DNA of 58,627 bases. It comes from Oscillospiraceae bacterium (lineage in GTDB: Bacteria; Bacillota; Clostridia; Oscillospirales; Oscillospiraceae). Every line of letters begins with the position of its first letter. Position 1 is the stretch's first letter. The DNA lies in NCBI GenBank assembly GCA_017412765.1, contig JAFPWN010000071.1, positions 1 to 58,627 on the forward strand, read 5' to 3'. The notes beneath the pieces are model-generated. The model was not told the origin of the DNA. It was given only the letters and a program-made list of their open reading frames with translations, and did not search any database. The translations under genes were made by a program, and so were the position numbers. Of this stretch, positions 8,792 through 17,285 are shown piece by piece.

Positions 8792-8892
8792 GTCATTGCG
8801 AGGCAGTGCTCACACTGCCGCGGCAATCCGTCCTCTCTCCAAAAGGGTATTACGGGTCGCCACACCAGTTTGCGAACTGGTTCGCGATGACG
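8792..8892. repeat. interspersed repeat, GTCATTGCGAGG family, copy 1
   Basis: The unit begins GTCATTGCGAGG and ends near TTCGCGATGAC, with its ends in inverted orientation. Related units are at 10204-10273 (inverted, truncated) and 10399-10493. It is non-coding and sits between two TasA-like genes. Confidence 0.7.
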
Positions 8893-8913
8893 CTCACTTA
8901 ATCCCCCATATAT

Positions 8914-8958
8914 GAAAAAACATTTCAAAAGGCGCGAGGGGTCTCGCGCCCTTTGAAA
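8914..8958 (-). terminator. terminator after TasA-like paralogue 5
   Basis: On the minus strand a 15-16 bp stem (TTTCAAAGGGCGCGAG pairing with CTCGCGCCTTTTGAAA) is followed by GTTTTTTC. This is a strong intrinsic terminator 39 bp after the stop of the 8997-10106 gene. A second small hairpin (CCCCGTG/CACGGGG, 8961-8980) lies between them. Confidence 0.85.
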
Positions 8959-8996
8959 TGCCCCGTGCCGCATCACGGGGTGTGTTTAGTTAGGGA

Positions 8997-10106
8997 TTAG
9001 GGAGTTGTAAGGGTAACTTTGTTAGTGATATCCTGTACGAATTTATTATTTGCATCCACTGTATAGATGCGGCTTGTTGCACTAAGTGCGGTTTTGGATG
9101 TATCATCAGTATAATAAGAAGTAGTGCCAAGCTTATAGTAGTTTCTACCAGCAATCACTGTTGCCTCGGCAGCAGGAGTAGTACTAAGCGGAATTTCAAT
9201 CTTAGAAGCAGTATATTCCTGTCCGATATTTGTTTGACCAGTTGCATCTGTAAGTTCACAAGTAAGGTCGAGCGCCCACTTGTCAGTTAAGTCAGCAAAC
9301 ATATCGTTTCGGCAGGTCTTATCTTCGCCCTCAAGCCAAAGACGAACGACAACCTTTATATATTTGGTTCCTTTCGCAGGAACGGAAGCAAGCGTAAGTG
9401 CAGTGTCTTTTTTTGACACTGTTGTACGGGTATTGGTGCCATTAACTGCGTTATCTGCTAAGAAATTGACCGCTCCAAGAGGCTTAACAATTGAAAAGAG
9501 AGATGTTGTTGTAGGTGCAGTGCTTGCAGTTTCACCATCTACACCCATATCGTTTACAAAAAACGCAGCACGGAATGCTTTCTCATTTTCTGTTTTAGAA
9601 GCTCCACCATAAGTAAGCTTTAGCTCTGTAACAGAAATGTTTTTCGCACTAGAAAGATCTGCATTCGTTGCTTTTATGTTGAATGCGTAATCAACGTAAC
9701 CTATAGCACCGGTAGCATTATAATTGGTCTCAAAATCACTTGTATCAGCAGGATTATATGCTTCATAAATAAGCTTTGATATAGCTTCACCGTCGGCTTG
9801 CGTATTTGAAGTCAGGTTATAGAAATATGACACACCATCAACTGTAGATACAGGTTCAAGAAGAGCGTCATACTGCTTTACATACATCGTAGTAAAAGCA
9901 TTTTCATCTGCCTTTGCTGTTGCAGTTACTTCAACAGGAGCAATAAGAAGGTTGTCGCTAACTTTAGTGCGAACTTCCATGCCAGTTGCCTTAACAGTGG
10001 TGTTACTTGCGAACCAAGCGAAGGTCGAGCTGCCGAGTGCAATCGCTGCAACGAGAACCATTGCGATAGCTCCGAAGAGCTGTGTTCTGAGTGATTTTAC
10101 GCTCAT
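8997..10106 (-). CDS. TasA/camelysin-like secreted protein (paralogue 5, probable major subunit)
   Basis: At 369 residues it is the longest member. The leader (about 8-30) ends TFAWFA. LLEPVSTVD lies near residue 80 and LWLEGEDKTC near 255, followed by an extra, Thr-rich C-terminal extension of about 100 residues with a repeated YY motif. The best Shine-Dalgarno of the cluster (AAAAAGGAGG) precedes ATG 10106 and a strong terminator follows. The coding sequence is visibly more AT-rich, with different codon choices from its neighbours, and is bracketed by repeats. This fits either high expression as the main fibre subunit or later acquisition. Both readings are inference. Confidence 0.77.
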   Translation of the reverse strand: MSVKSLRTQLFGAIAMVLVAAIALGSSTFAWFASNTTVKATGMEVRTKVSDNLLIAPVEVTATAKADENAFTTMYVKQYDALLEPVSTVDGVSYFYNLTSNTQADGEAISKLIYEAYNPADTSDFETNYNATGAIGYVDYAFNIKATNADLSSAKNISVTELKLTYGGASKTENEKAFRAAFFVNDMGVDGETASTAPTTTSLFSIVKPLGAVNFLADNAVNGTNTRTTVSKKDTALTLASVPAKGTKYIKVVVRLWLEGEDKTCRNDMFADLTDKWALDLTCELTDATGQTNIGQEYTASKIEIPLSTTPAAEATVIAGRNYYKLGTTSYYTDDTSKTALSATSRIYTVDANNKFVQDITNKVTLTTP

Positions 10107-10203
10107 TTTATTTCCTCCTTTTTGGGAAAAGATTTCGGTCTGCGCTTATTTTCTGTGCGAACAGGCAGCACTCCCACCGGGCCCGGTTAAAAGAGTGTTG
10201 TGA

Positions 10204-10273
10204 AGTCTCTCTCACCGCCGCCTTGAAGGGTATTACGGACCTCGCGGCAGTGTGCGCACTGCCTCGCAATGAC
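10204..10273. repeat. interspersed repeat, GTCATTGCGAGG family, copy 2 (inverted, partial)
   Basis: Read on the minus strand it begins GTCATTGCGAGGCAGTG, matches copy 1 through the CACTGCCGCG segment, and then diverges. Confidence 0.55.
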
Positions 10274-10398
10274 ATATTACTCTTCAACGCTTTTTTCCGG
10301 TGAGGATCCCGCCTCTTCGCACGCATTTTCAGCGCGCCGAGTTTTTATATATGTACAACGATACGATGCGGCGTATCGGATGTACCGGTGTGAAAGGC

Positions 10399-10493
10399 GT
10401 CATTGCGAGGAGCGAAGCGACGCGGCAATCCGCGAACTTACTCAATGGTTTTTACGGATTGCCACAAGTGTGCGCACCGGTTCGCAATGACAC
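10399..10493. repeat. interspersed repeat, GTCATTGCGAGG family, copy 3
   Basis: It begins GTCATTGCGAGGAGCGAAGC and ends GGTTCGCAATGAC. The ends are inverted copies of each other, and the middle (GGCAATCCG...CGGATTGCC) also pairs, so the transcript would fold into one long hairpin. Confidence 0.7.
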
Positions 10494-10505
10494 GATGTTC
10501 TGAGG

Positions 10506-11495
10506 TTACTCTGCAATATCTTCCTCAACGTCTTCCTCTGCAGTATCCTCGTAGATATTATCCTGATTATGCCGGGTCTGCCAGGTGACGTTTGAATAGG
10601 CGTCGAAGTCGGGGCTGTCCACGCCGGCGGGGTTTATCGGCTTGTCGCCCGTTACGAGCGAATCGACGATATCCTCCAGATAGTAGACTATGAGCGGCTC
10701 CCAATCGTCGTTATCGGCGGAGATGTCCATGCGGAACTGTATTCCGCCGCCGACTATCTTATCGACGCACTCGGGATCGTCGCCGTCAAGCCATATGACG
10801 ATGGTATATTTATCAACGTCGCCTATCTCAAACTGCGGCTTCGCGTAACGGAAAACGATTCTGTCGGAAACGAACGGAAGCGTGTCCGGCTCCGGCTCGC
10901 CGTCTGACGCGCGCTTCGCGTAAACGCCGAGAAGATTGGTATTTCGCCATATTGCGACGCGCGACGCATCCTCCACGCCCTTTGAGGCGCTCGTTATGAC
11001 GAGCGAGGCTATGTAATCGACAGTTTCCTTGCCGGCGTTGCGGACGTAATAGGTGTAAGCCATATAGTTGTCGCCGGAGTGGTCGCCGTCATAGTTATCG
11101 AGGTCGGGCGGAACGTCCGAGCGCGCGATATTCGTGACGTCGATGACCGGCTGAGCTGTAAGGCGCGCGGTCGGCTCAGTGAATTCAGCGTCCGCCGAGA
11201 TGGAAATTCCCTTTCGGAAAAGCTCGAGGCGGTCGAGGTTTATCGTGAAGTTGCCCGCCTTCTCCTGCATGAACGCAAAGAGGAATATGACCGTTATCAG
11301 CGCGAGCGCGGATATGATGAAGATCTTTACCTTGTCGAGCCGCAGGAACGCCATTCCGAGCCGCTTCGCCTTGCGCTCCGGCAGATAGAGAGATACGATC
11401 TCGTCATCCGAAACGTCGGTTATCCCCTCTTTATTCAGGCGGTCTTTGATTTTTTCTACACGGACGATGTCTTTATGCGAGAGTTTATCCGCCAT
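10506..11495 (-). CDS. membrane-anchored member of the TasA-like family
   Basis: A 329-residue protein. About 50 charged N-terminal residues (cytosolic) are followed by one membrane segment (about 54-73, ending LFAFMQ) and an extracellular domain carrying IWLDGDDPEC, the same motif as the WLEGxDxxC of the five secreted paralogues. The leader lacks the AWF box and has a long cytosolic part, so it is probably not cleaved. It ends in an acidic Asp/Glu tail. It could anchor the fibre or nucleate its assembly, as TapA does for TasA, which is analogy only. It is 3 bp from the PilZ gene. Confidence 0.65.
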   Translation of the reverse strand: MADKLSHKDIVRVEKIKDRLNKEGITDVSDDEIVSLYLPERKAKRLGMAFLRLDKVKIFIISALALITVIFLFAFMQEKAGNFTINLDRLELFRKGISISADAEFTEPTARLTAQPVIDVTNIARSDVPPDLDNYDGDHSGDNYMAYTYYVRNAGKETVDYIASLVITSASKGVEDASRVAIWRNTNLLGVYAKRASDGEPEPDTLPFVSDRIVFRYAKPQFEIGDVDKYTIVIWLDGDDPECVDKIVGGGIQFRMDISADNDDWEPLIVYYLEDIVDSLVTGDKPINPAGVDSPDFDAYSNVTWQTRHNQDNIYEDTAEEDVEEDIAE

Positions 11496-11498
11496 AGG

Positions 11499-12185
11499 TC
11501 ATCCCACGATCTTGTATTTTTTCTGAATGTTGGAGGTGTAAGCCGCGAGGCGATCCTGCTCGCCCTCGCCGAAGCGGAATTTGACGCCGGTGACGTAGCG
11601 GTAAATGTTGCCCTTCGGCGCCTCGCGCAGCCAGCAGACTACGCCGGTGAGATCGTTTATCGCGGCGCCCTCGGCACTGGTGCCGACGCGCGGGAGCGTG
11701 ATGTCGCACATCTCTCCGACTTCAAAGCGGCGGTTGACGAAGAGCGCGGCGCCGCCGTTCGAGATATCGAGCGTCATGCCGTCCTCCGGGTCGATGAAGC
11801 CGTCCGCATTGACGGGCCAGGTCTGCTGAATATATTTGATCGGGAGCGTGACCGTAAGACGCTTGTCGGCACGCTGAGCGAACACGCGCTGCTCGGTTAC
11901 GCGGCGGATCTTCCAGTAGCGGCGGATGCCCTCCTTGATGATATCGTCCGGATAGCCGGAGACGATGTTTTCGACGCCGCCCTGCATATAGCGGATGAGC
12001 AGCTTTTCGCCGTCGTCCAGCTCCATAGGCTTGCCCGATACCATCGGAATAGAGATAAGGAAGAAGGTGTTGTCTATCGACTTGAAGAACGTAGACACCA
12101 GATTGAACTTCGGCTCCTGACCGAAAGGAACATCGTATGCAATTTGCAGTTTTGTGCCTGATCTGAGCTTGAGTTCTCCTGCCAT
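11499..12185 (-). CDS. PilZ-domain cyclic-di-GMP receptor (YcgR-like)
   Basis: A 228-residue protein with an N-terminal YcgR-type beta domain (about 1-95) and a C-terminal PilZ domain. Both c-di-GMP contacts are visible: RxxxR at 105-109 (RADKR) and DxSxxG at 140-145 (DISNGG). I chose ATG 12185 because AAGGAG lies 9 nt upstream. An in-frame ATG at 12206 lies upstream of that site and has no ribosome site of its own. It is first in the minus-strand surface-protein cluster, 3 bp before the anchored family member, which suggests c-di-GMP controls secretion or assembly. A TATAAT (12227-12222, minus) upstream may be the -10 of the cluster promoter, but no good -35 is visible. Confidence 0.85.
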   Translation of the reverse strand: MAGELKLRSGTKLQIAYDVPFGQEPKFNLVSTFFKSIDNTFFLISIPMVSGKPMELDDGEKLLIRYMQGGVENIVSGYPDDIIKEGIRRYWKIRRVTEQRVFAQRADKRLTVTLPIKYIQQTWPVNADGFIDPEDGMTLDISNGGAALFVNRRFEVGEMCDITLPRVGTSAEGAAINDLTGVVCWLREAPKGNIYRYVTGVKFRFGEGEQDRLAAYTSNIQKKYKIVG

Positions 12186-12347
12186 TTCAAATATCTCCTT
12201 GAACATACAGCTATGGGCGCAATTATACTATTACCCTACTACATATTACCATATATTATGTAAAATTGCAATAGCAAATTTATGCAAATATACAAGCCCC
12301 CGCATTCTGAGAATGCGAGAGCCTGTTTATGTTCAATTATTCCGTTA

Positions 12348-13883
12348 TTACTTGGAAAAAACGGACTTTGTGATATCGTCACACTTTGTCATCTTCGCTT
12401 TGCCGTTCGCCGATGCGTGGAGCATAAGGCGGAAAACGTCCTCCTCAGCGGCGCCGAGGGAGGCGGCAAGCTCAGCGGCAGAGACGGGCTTGTCGGTAAG
12501 AGCCTCGAGAGCCTTGTTCTTCAGCTCGATGAGACCGCCGGCTGCCTTTTTGCCGAATTCAACGGCGGGCTGATGATAGGCGTTGATGCCGATGAGGTTT
12601 GCGTAGATGCCGACGGAGCGCTCGAAGATCGCTATGAGCTGGCCGACGTTGTACGCGTCAACGCAGGGTACGGTGAGGATCATCGTGCGCTTGCCGTGGG
12701 ATTCGAGCGCCTTCTTGGTGCCGAGCATGAAGGCGTTGAGGTAGTCGCCGGAGGTGCTGCCCTCGCCTACGACGGCGCTTGCGCCCTCGCGGTCCTTGAG
12801 TATCTGCACGAACGTGACGAATACGTTCTCCGGGCCGCCGACGAGCTGCTGAACGTAGGAGTGCTGATCGGAGGTGCCCTTGTTGCCGAGAACGGCAAGT
12901 CCCTGCTTTACGGTCCTGCCCTCGAGGTCGAGCTCCTTGCCGAGCGACTCCATGACGAGCTGCTGGAGGTACTTTGCGAACAGGTCGAGAGAGTCCTTAT
13001 AGGGAAGCACGACCATCGTCTCGCCGCCCTTGCCGCCGGAGCACTTGTACCAGCCGAGGGACATGATAGCGGCGGGGTTATTGAGGCAATCGTCGGCGCG
13101 GTTCAGCTCGTCCATATCCGCGGCGCCCTTGAGGAACGCGGCGACGTCGATGCCCTTGAGCGAGAGCGGAAGAAGTCCGACGGCGCTCATGACGCTCGTT
13201 CTGCCGCCGACCCAGTCCCACATCGGGAAGATGTCGATCCAGCCCTCGCTTTTTGCGGTGTTGTAGAGCTTCGAGCCGGTGCCGGTAACGCAGACAGCGA
13301 ATTTTGCGAAGTCAAGTCCGTTCGCGCGGTAGAAGGCCTTCGCCTCCTCCTGGCAGTTGCGGGTCTCGATGGTGCCGCCGGACTTGGAGATAACTACGGT
13401 GAGGGTCTCTTCGAGCTCGGGCTTCACGGCGCGGAATACCTTATCCATACCGTCGGGATCGGTGTTGTCGAGGAAGTAGAGCTTCATCTTGTCCTCGGGA
13501 GTCGCAAGGGCTTTATCGACAAACACGGGGCCGAGCGAGGAGCCGCCGATTCCGGCGACGATGACGTTTTTGAACTTTTTGCCGGTGCCGGAGAGGATCT
13601 TGCCGGAGTGTACCTTGTCGGTGAAGTCGGCGATCTTGGCAAGGCAGTCGTCGATCTCTGCTTTCAGCTCGGCGGTGGGCGCCTTGGAGGAGTCGCGGAG
13701 CCAGTAGTGGCCGACCATTCTTCCCTCGTCAACGTTCACGACCTCGCCGGCGTCGAGCTTCTTCATTCCCTCGAGCGCGGCGTTGATCTTCGGCTCCATC
13801 TCCTTGAGCCATGCTGCGTCGAGACCCATGCCGCCCCAGTCGAGCATAAAATCGTTTTTCGGTGCGTAGAATACGTTATTCAT
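12348..13883 (-). CDS. pgi: glucose-6-phosphate isomerase
   Basis: A 511-residue cytosolic enzyme interconverting glucose-6-phosphate and fructose-6-phosphate in glycolysis. The SIS-fold sugar-phosphate loops are clear: VAGIGGSSLGP near residue 110 and VISKSGGTIETR near 165. The ATG overlaps the stop of the upstream amylase fusion by 8 bp, so the two are coupled: glucan breakdown feeds directly into glycolysis. A weak hairpin (CGCATT/AATGCG) at about 12300-12318 follows the stop. Confidence 0.96.
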   Translation of the reverse strand: MNNVFYAPKNDFMLDWGGMGLDAAWLKEMEPKINAALEGMKKLDAGEVVNVDEGRMVGHYWLRDSSKAPTAELKAEIDDCLAKIADFTDKVHSGKILSGTGKKFKNVIVAGIGGSSLGPVFVDKALATPEDKMKLYFLDNTDPDGMDKVFRAVKPELEETLTVVISKSGGTIETRNCQEEAKAFYRANGLDFAKFAVCVTGTGSKLYNTAKSEGWIDIFPMWDWVGGRTSVMSAVGLLPLSLKGIDVAAFLKGAADMDELNRADDCLNNPAAIMSLGWYKCSGGKGGETMVVLPYKDSLDLFAKYLQQLVMESLGKELDLEGRTVKQGLAVLGNKGTSDQHSYVQQLVGGPENVFVTFVQILKDREGASAVVGEGSTSGDYLNAFMLGTKKALESHGKRTMILTVPCVDAYNVGQLIAIFERSVGIYANLIGINAYHQPAVEFGKKAAGGLIELKNKALEALTDKPVSAAELAASLGAAEEDVFRLMLHASANGKAKMTKCDDITKSVFSK

Positions 13884-16800
13884 CGATTTTGTCCCCCTTT
13901 TTAATTTTTAATATTCTGTCAATACGCTGTGCGTACTTTGTAAAATCAGACTTTTTCGCCTGCCACGACCAGTTTTTGCCGGTCGTTCCGGGCGTGTTCA
14001 TCCTTGCCTCGTCGTCAAGTCCGAAGAGGTCCTGAAGCGGGGTGATGATGACCGGAGCCTCGGAGGAATAGATCATATCGAGTATGCGAAGCGACGTCTT
14101 CTCGGGATCGTGCTTTGAGAGGTTCAGAACGACCCAGCCCTTGAGCGTGCAGGAATCGTGAGTTCCGGGGTAGATGATCTTGTCGGAGCGATAATCGTAG
14201 GGCTTCAGCACGTTGCCGTCATAGAACTGGATGACCTCGGTGCCCATAACTCCGATTCGCGCGAGCATAGAGTTTACGGCGGGGGTGATAAAGCCGAGAT
14301 CCTCAGCCATGATCTTCAGCGGGCCGAGCGCCTTTTCCGCTTTCTCGAACAGCTCCATTCCGGGGCCGTAGACCCAGTGGCCGAACTTCGCGCTCTTGCC
14401 GTGCGGAACCGCCCAATACTGCTCAAAGCCGCGGAAATGGTCGAGACGGACGTAATCGTAGAGCGCAAAGGCGCGCTTCATGCGCTTTATCCACCAATCG
14501 TAATCGGTTTCGCGTATCTTTTCCCAATTATATGTCGGGTTGCCCCAAAGCTGACCCTCCATCGAGAAGATATCGGGCGGAACTCCCGCCTCCCAGAAGG
14601 GATGATAATTCTCGTCGAGCGAGAACATCTCCGGCGCGGTCCAGACGTCGGCGGAGCCTGCGGCGACGTACATCGGGATATCGCCGATTATCATAACGCC
14701 GTTCTTCTTCGCGTAGGCACGAACTTCTCTCCACATCCTGTCAAAAATATACTGACGATAGCGGAAAAAGTCCGATCTGCGGCGAAGCTTCTCGTCATTG
14801 TAGAACGCGGGGTCGTATCTGCGGTATTTCTTCGGCCAGTCCTGCCACGCCTTATGATCGTAGCGCTCGCTGAGGGCGCAGTACATACCGTAGCCGTCGA
14901 GCCAGTAGGCGTTTTCCCTGCAGAAAGCGTCATACTCATCATCGGGGACAAAGGTCACGAACCTCGCCGCCATCTCGGCGTCGCTCAAGCCGATAAGAGC
15001 CTCGTTGCCGGCAAAGGCGCTGGCTCCGGCATAGGGTGAGCCCCACTCGTCGGGCGGGTTCAGCGGAAGGATCTGCCAGTATTTCTGATCGTGCGCCTTG
15101 AGGAAGTCGATAAACTCAAAGGCTTCTTTGCCTATCGTACCGGCGCCGTCTGAGTTCGGAAGGCTCGTTATGTGGCAGAGAACTCCCCTGCCCTCAGGCA
15201 TCGGCTCCGCGAGCATCTTCTTCGGCGTGAAGTAGAATACCGCGGCGCTTGTGCCCCAGAGGTTGAATTTCACCTTGCCGTCCTTGATCTCGGCGCGTCT
15301 GCCGCGCATAAGCTCGTGAACGCACTCGCCGTATGCCGGGATCTCGATATCGGTGTTTCTCCCCTGCTGGCGGTTAAAGAGCGCGACAACGGTCTCATCG
15401 CCCTTTGTGCGCTTGAAGCCGAGAATATCGTCAGAAATAGCGAAAGGCTCGAAATCGCCGTCAACGAGCGCGGGAACGCTCTTTCTCAGCGCGATGCAGT
15501 TGCGGACTATCTCGTTGCAGGTCTCGTCTATATCGTCCCACGGCATGGTGCCGCGGTTGTAGGGATCGGTGTAGCCCTCAAGTCCGGCGTCGTCGCCGTA
15601 GTAAACGCAGGGCACGCCGGGCATCGTCATCTGCATGACGGTGGCGACGAGAAGTCTCGCCTTTGCGAGATTGCGCTTTTCGTCGCTGAGTCTGAATTCA
15701 AACTGCTTATTGTCCGGGAGATTCGGATCGGCGTCGCCGAGAACGGTGAGTATCCTCGCCCGGTCGTGAGTTCCGAGGGAATTGAGCGTTGAGTAGAAAG
15801 CCTCTCTCGGATAATTTTCATAGAGCGTCCAAAGCTTCTCTGCGACCTCCTGCGCTGTCATCTTCCCGAGGAAGAAGTACTTTACGCAATCGCGGAACGG
15901 ATAGTTCATAACGCTGTCGAGCTCTTTGCCCATGAGATAGTTGCGCTTTTCGCCGTAAGCGATCTTATTGGAGGCGTCCTCCCAGACTTCTCCGATGACA
16001 AGCGCCTCGTCGCCCTTTTCCGCAACAGCGGCGCTCTTGATGCCCTCGATGAAGAAGTCGGGAAGCTCGTCGGCAACGTCGAGGCGCCAGCCCTTCGCGC
16101 CCTTTCTGAGCCAATGGCGAACGATGCTGTCCTCGTCGCCGTAAATAAAGTCCTGATAGCCCCTGTCGTTTTCCTCGCAGGCGGGAAGATCCTCAACGCC
16201 CCACCAGGATTCATAGCCGTTTTCATAGAAGCGGTACCAGCTCCTGTACGGGCTGGAGGCGGACTGATACGCTCCCACGGAGTCGTAGTTTCCGTAGCGG
16301 TTGAAATAGATGCTGTCGCAGCCGGTGTGGTTAAACACGCCGTCGAGAATAATCGAAATGCCGCGCTTTTCAGCCTCGGCGCACAGATGCTCAAAGTCCT
16401 CGTCCGTGCCGAGCATCGGGTCGATCTTGCGGTAATCCGCCGTATCGTAGCGGTGATTGCTGTGAGCCTCAAAGATCGGATTGAGATACAGCACGGTAAA
16501 GCCCATCTCGGCGATATAATCGAGCTTCTCCTCGATACCCTTGAGGCTGCCGCCGTAGAAGTCCCATCTCTCGATGGCGCCGTTATGGTAGCGCTTATAG
16601 CACGGCTTCTCGTCCCAGTTATCGACGATAGCTCTCGGAGTGCCGTTTTTATTGTGCTCTCTGATTGCCTTTTCGGCTCTGTCGCGCCAGTTCTCGTCGC
16701 GTTTGAAGCGGTCCGGGAATATCTGATAGACTACGCCGTTTTTGTACCAGTCCGGCACCCTGCGCTCGTCATAGACCGTCATCTGGAAGGACGGCGGATC

Positions 16801-17133
16801 GAACTCGTACCACAGGTCGCCGTCGCCTCCGGTACTGCCGAGGTGGGCGCCGTATTTCTGAGTGTGGCCGTTGCCCTCGGTGACGTTGAACGAATACCAG
16901 ACAAGCCCCGTGGTGTCCGGAGTGTAGGAAACGGTAAAGCGAAGCCCGCCATCTATCTCCGTTCTGTCCATATCAAAAAGGCGCTCGCCGATACCGTCCT
17001 GCCAGGTTCTCAGCTTGCACGAGGCGTTTTCGTCGTCAAAAACGTCGATCGCAAGGTAAACTGCCTCGCTCCTCTTTGCCGCGCCGAACGGCGCACGATA
17101 AATTAAATCACGCGAATTGTGATATGCACGCAT
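13876..17133 (-). CDS. GH13 neopullulanase-like / GH77 4-alpha-glucanotransferase fusion
   Basis: A 1085-residue fusion. Residues about 1-125 form a beta-sandwich (CBM34-like). About 125-640 are a GH13_20-type barrel with nucleophile box GWRLDVADE, acid/base GEVWED and SLGTHDRAR. About 645-1075 are a GH77 (MalQ) domain with DHFRGFEQYW (nucleophile Asp), MAEDLG and YPGTHD. One part cleaves alpha-glucans or maltodextrins and the other transfers glucan chains. There is no signal peptide, so it should act in the cytosol on imported oligosaccharides. Two-enzyme fusions of this kind fit gut Clostridia. It is first in a two-gene unit with pgi and has its own promoter. Confidence 0.93.
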   Translation of the reverse strand: MRAYHNSRDLIYRAPFGAAKRSEAVYLAIDVFDDENASCKLRTWQDGIGERLFDMDRTEIDGGLRFTVSYTPDTTGLVWYSFNVTEGNGHTQKYGAHLGSTGGDGDLWYEFDPPSFQMTVYDERRVPDWYKNGVVYQIFPDRFKRDENWRDRAEKAIREHNKNGTPRAIVDNWDEKPCYKRYHNGAIERWDFYGGSLKGIEEKLDYIAEMGFTVLYLNPIFEAHSNHRYDTADYRKIDPMLGTDEDFEHLCAEAEKRGISIILDGVFNHTGCDSIYFNRYGNYDSVGAYQSASSPYRSWYRFYENGYESWWGVEDLPACEENDRGYQDFIYGDEDSIVRHWLRKGAKGWRLDVADELPDFFIEGIKSAAVAEKGDEALVIGEVWEDASNKIAYGEKRNYLMGKELDSVMNYPFRDCVKYFFLGKMTAQEVAEKLWTLYENYPREAFYSTLNSLGTHDRARILTVLGDADPNLPDNKQFEFRLSDEKRNLAKARLLVATVMQMTMPGVPCVYYGDDAGLEGYTDPYNRGTMPWDDIDETCNEIVRNCIALRKSVPALVDGDFEPFAISDDILGFKRTKGDETVVALFNRQQGRNTDIEIPAYGECVHELMRGRRAEIKDGKVKFNLWGTSAAVFYFTPKKMLAEPMPEGRGVLCHITSLPNSDGAGTIGKEAFEFIDFLKAHDQKYWQILPLNPPDEWGSPYAGASAFAGNEALIGLSDAEMAARFVTFVPDDEYDAFCRENAYWLDGYGMYCALSERYDHKAWQDWPKKYRRYDPAFYNDEKLRRRSDFFRYRQYIFDRMWREVRAYAKKNGVMIIGDIPMYVAAGSADVWTAPEMFSLDENYHPFWEAGVPPDIFSMEGQLWGNPTYNWEKIRETDYDWWIKRMKRAFALYDYVRLDHFRGFEQYWAVPHGKSAKFGHWVYGPGMELFEKAEKALGPLKIMAEDLGFITPAVNSMLARIGVMGTEVIQFYDGNVLKPYDYRSDKIIYPGTHDSCTLKGWVVLNLSKHDPEKTSLRILDMIYSSEAPVIITPLQDLFGLDDEARMNTPGTTGKNWSWQAKKSDFTKYAQRIDRILKIKKGDKIDE

Positions 17134-17167
17134 AAAAGAACCCCTTATCTACGCATAAATTCATATT

Positions 17168-17196
17168 ATTTTATCACTACATATTGAAAAAATCAA
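17168..17196 (-). promoter_or_regulatory. promoter of the GH13-GH77/pgi unit
   Basis: On the minus strand TTGATT (17196-17191) and TAAAAT (17173-17168) are spaced 17 bp in an AT-rich stretch, ending 35 bp before the ATG. Confidence 0.65.
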
Positions 17197-17246
17197 CTCT
17201 TTTTGTATTAATTCACCACAAAATGCATTTTTCATCCCAAACTTAT

Positions 17247-17280
17247 ATAAAAAGTCCGGTACTGACGGGAAGTACCGGAC
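17247..17280 (-). terminator. terminator after the DUF2339 gene
   Basis: GTCCGGTACT pairs with AGTACCGGAC around a 7-nt loop and is followed on the minus strand by TTTTTAT. It lies 6 bp after the DUF2339 stop. Confidence 0.88.
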
Positions 17281-17285
17281 GCAAG

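Larger units (their letters stand above)
10107..10505. other. 399-bp gene-free interval with repeats and hairpins
   Basis: No coding region is convincing here. It holds two copies of the GTCATTGCGAGG repeat (10204-10273 inverted and truncated, 10399-10493) and a long imperfect hairpin at about 10350-10382 centred on GATACG...CGTATC. A promoter for the 8997-10106 gene should lie here, but I cannot place clear -35/-10 boxes. Confidence 0.5.

Noticed and set aside
8792-10493. CRISPR array
   Set aside because: The repeats are few, long, in mixed orientation and not regularly spaced; no cas genes are present.
12282-13904. 540-codon plus-strand frame opposite pgi
   Set aside because: Shadow of pgi with no recognisable motif; pgi itself is unambiguous.
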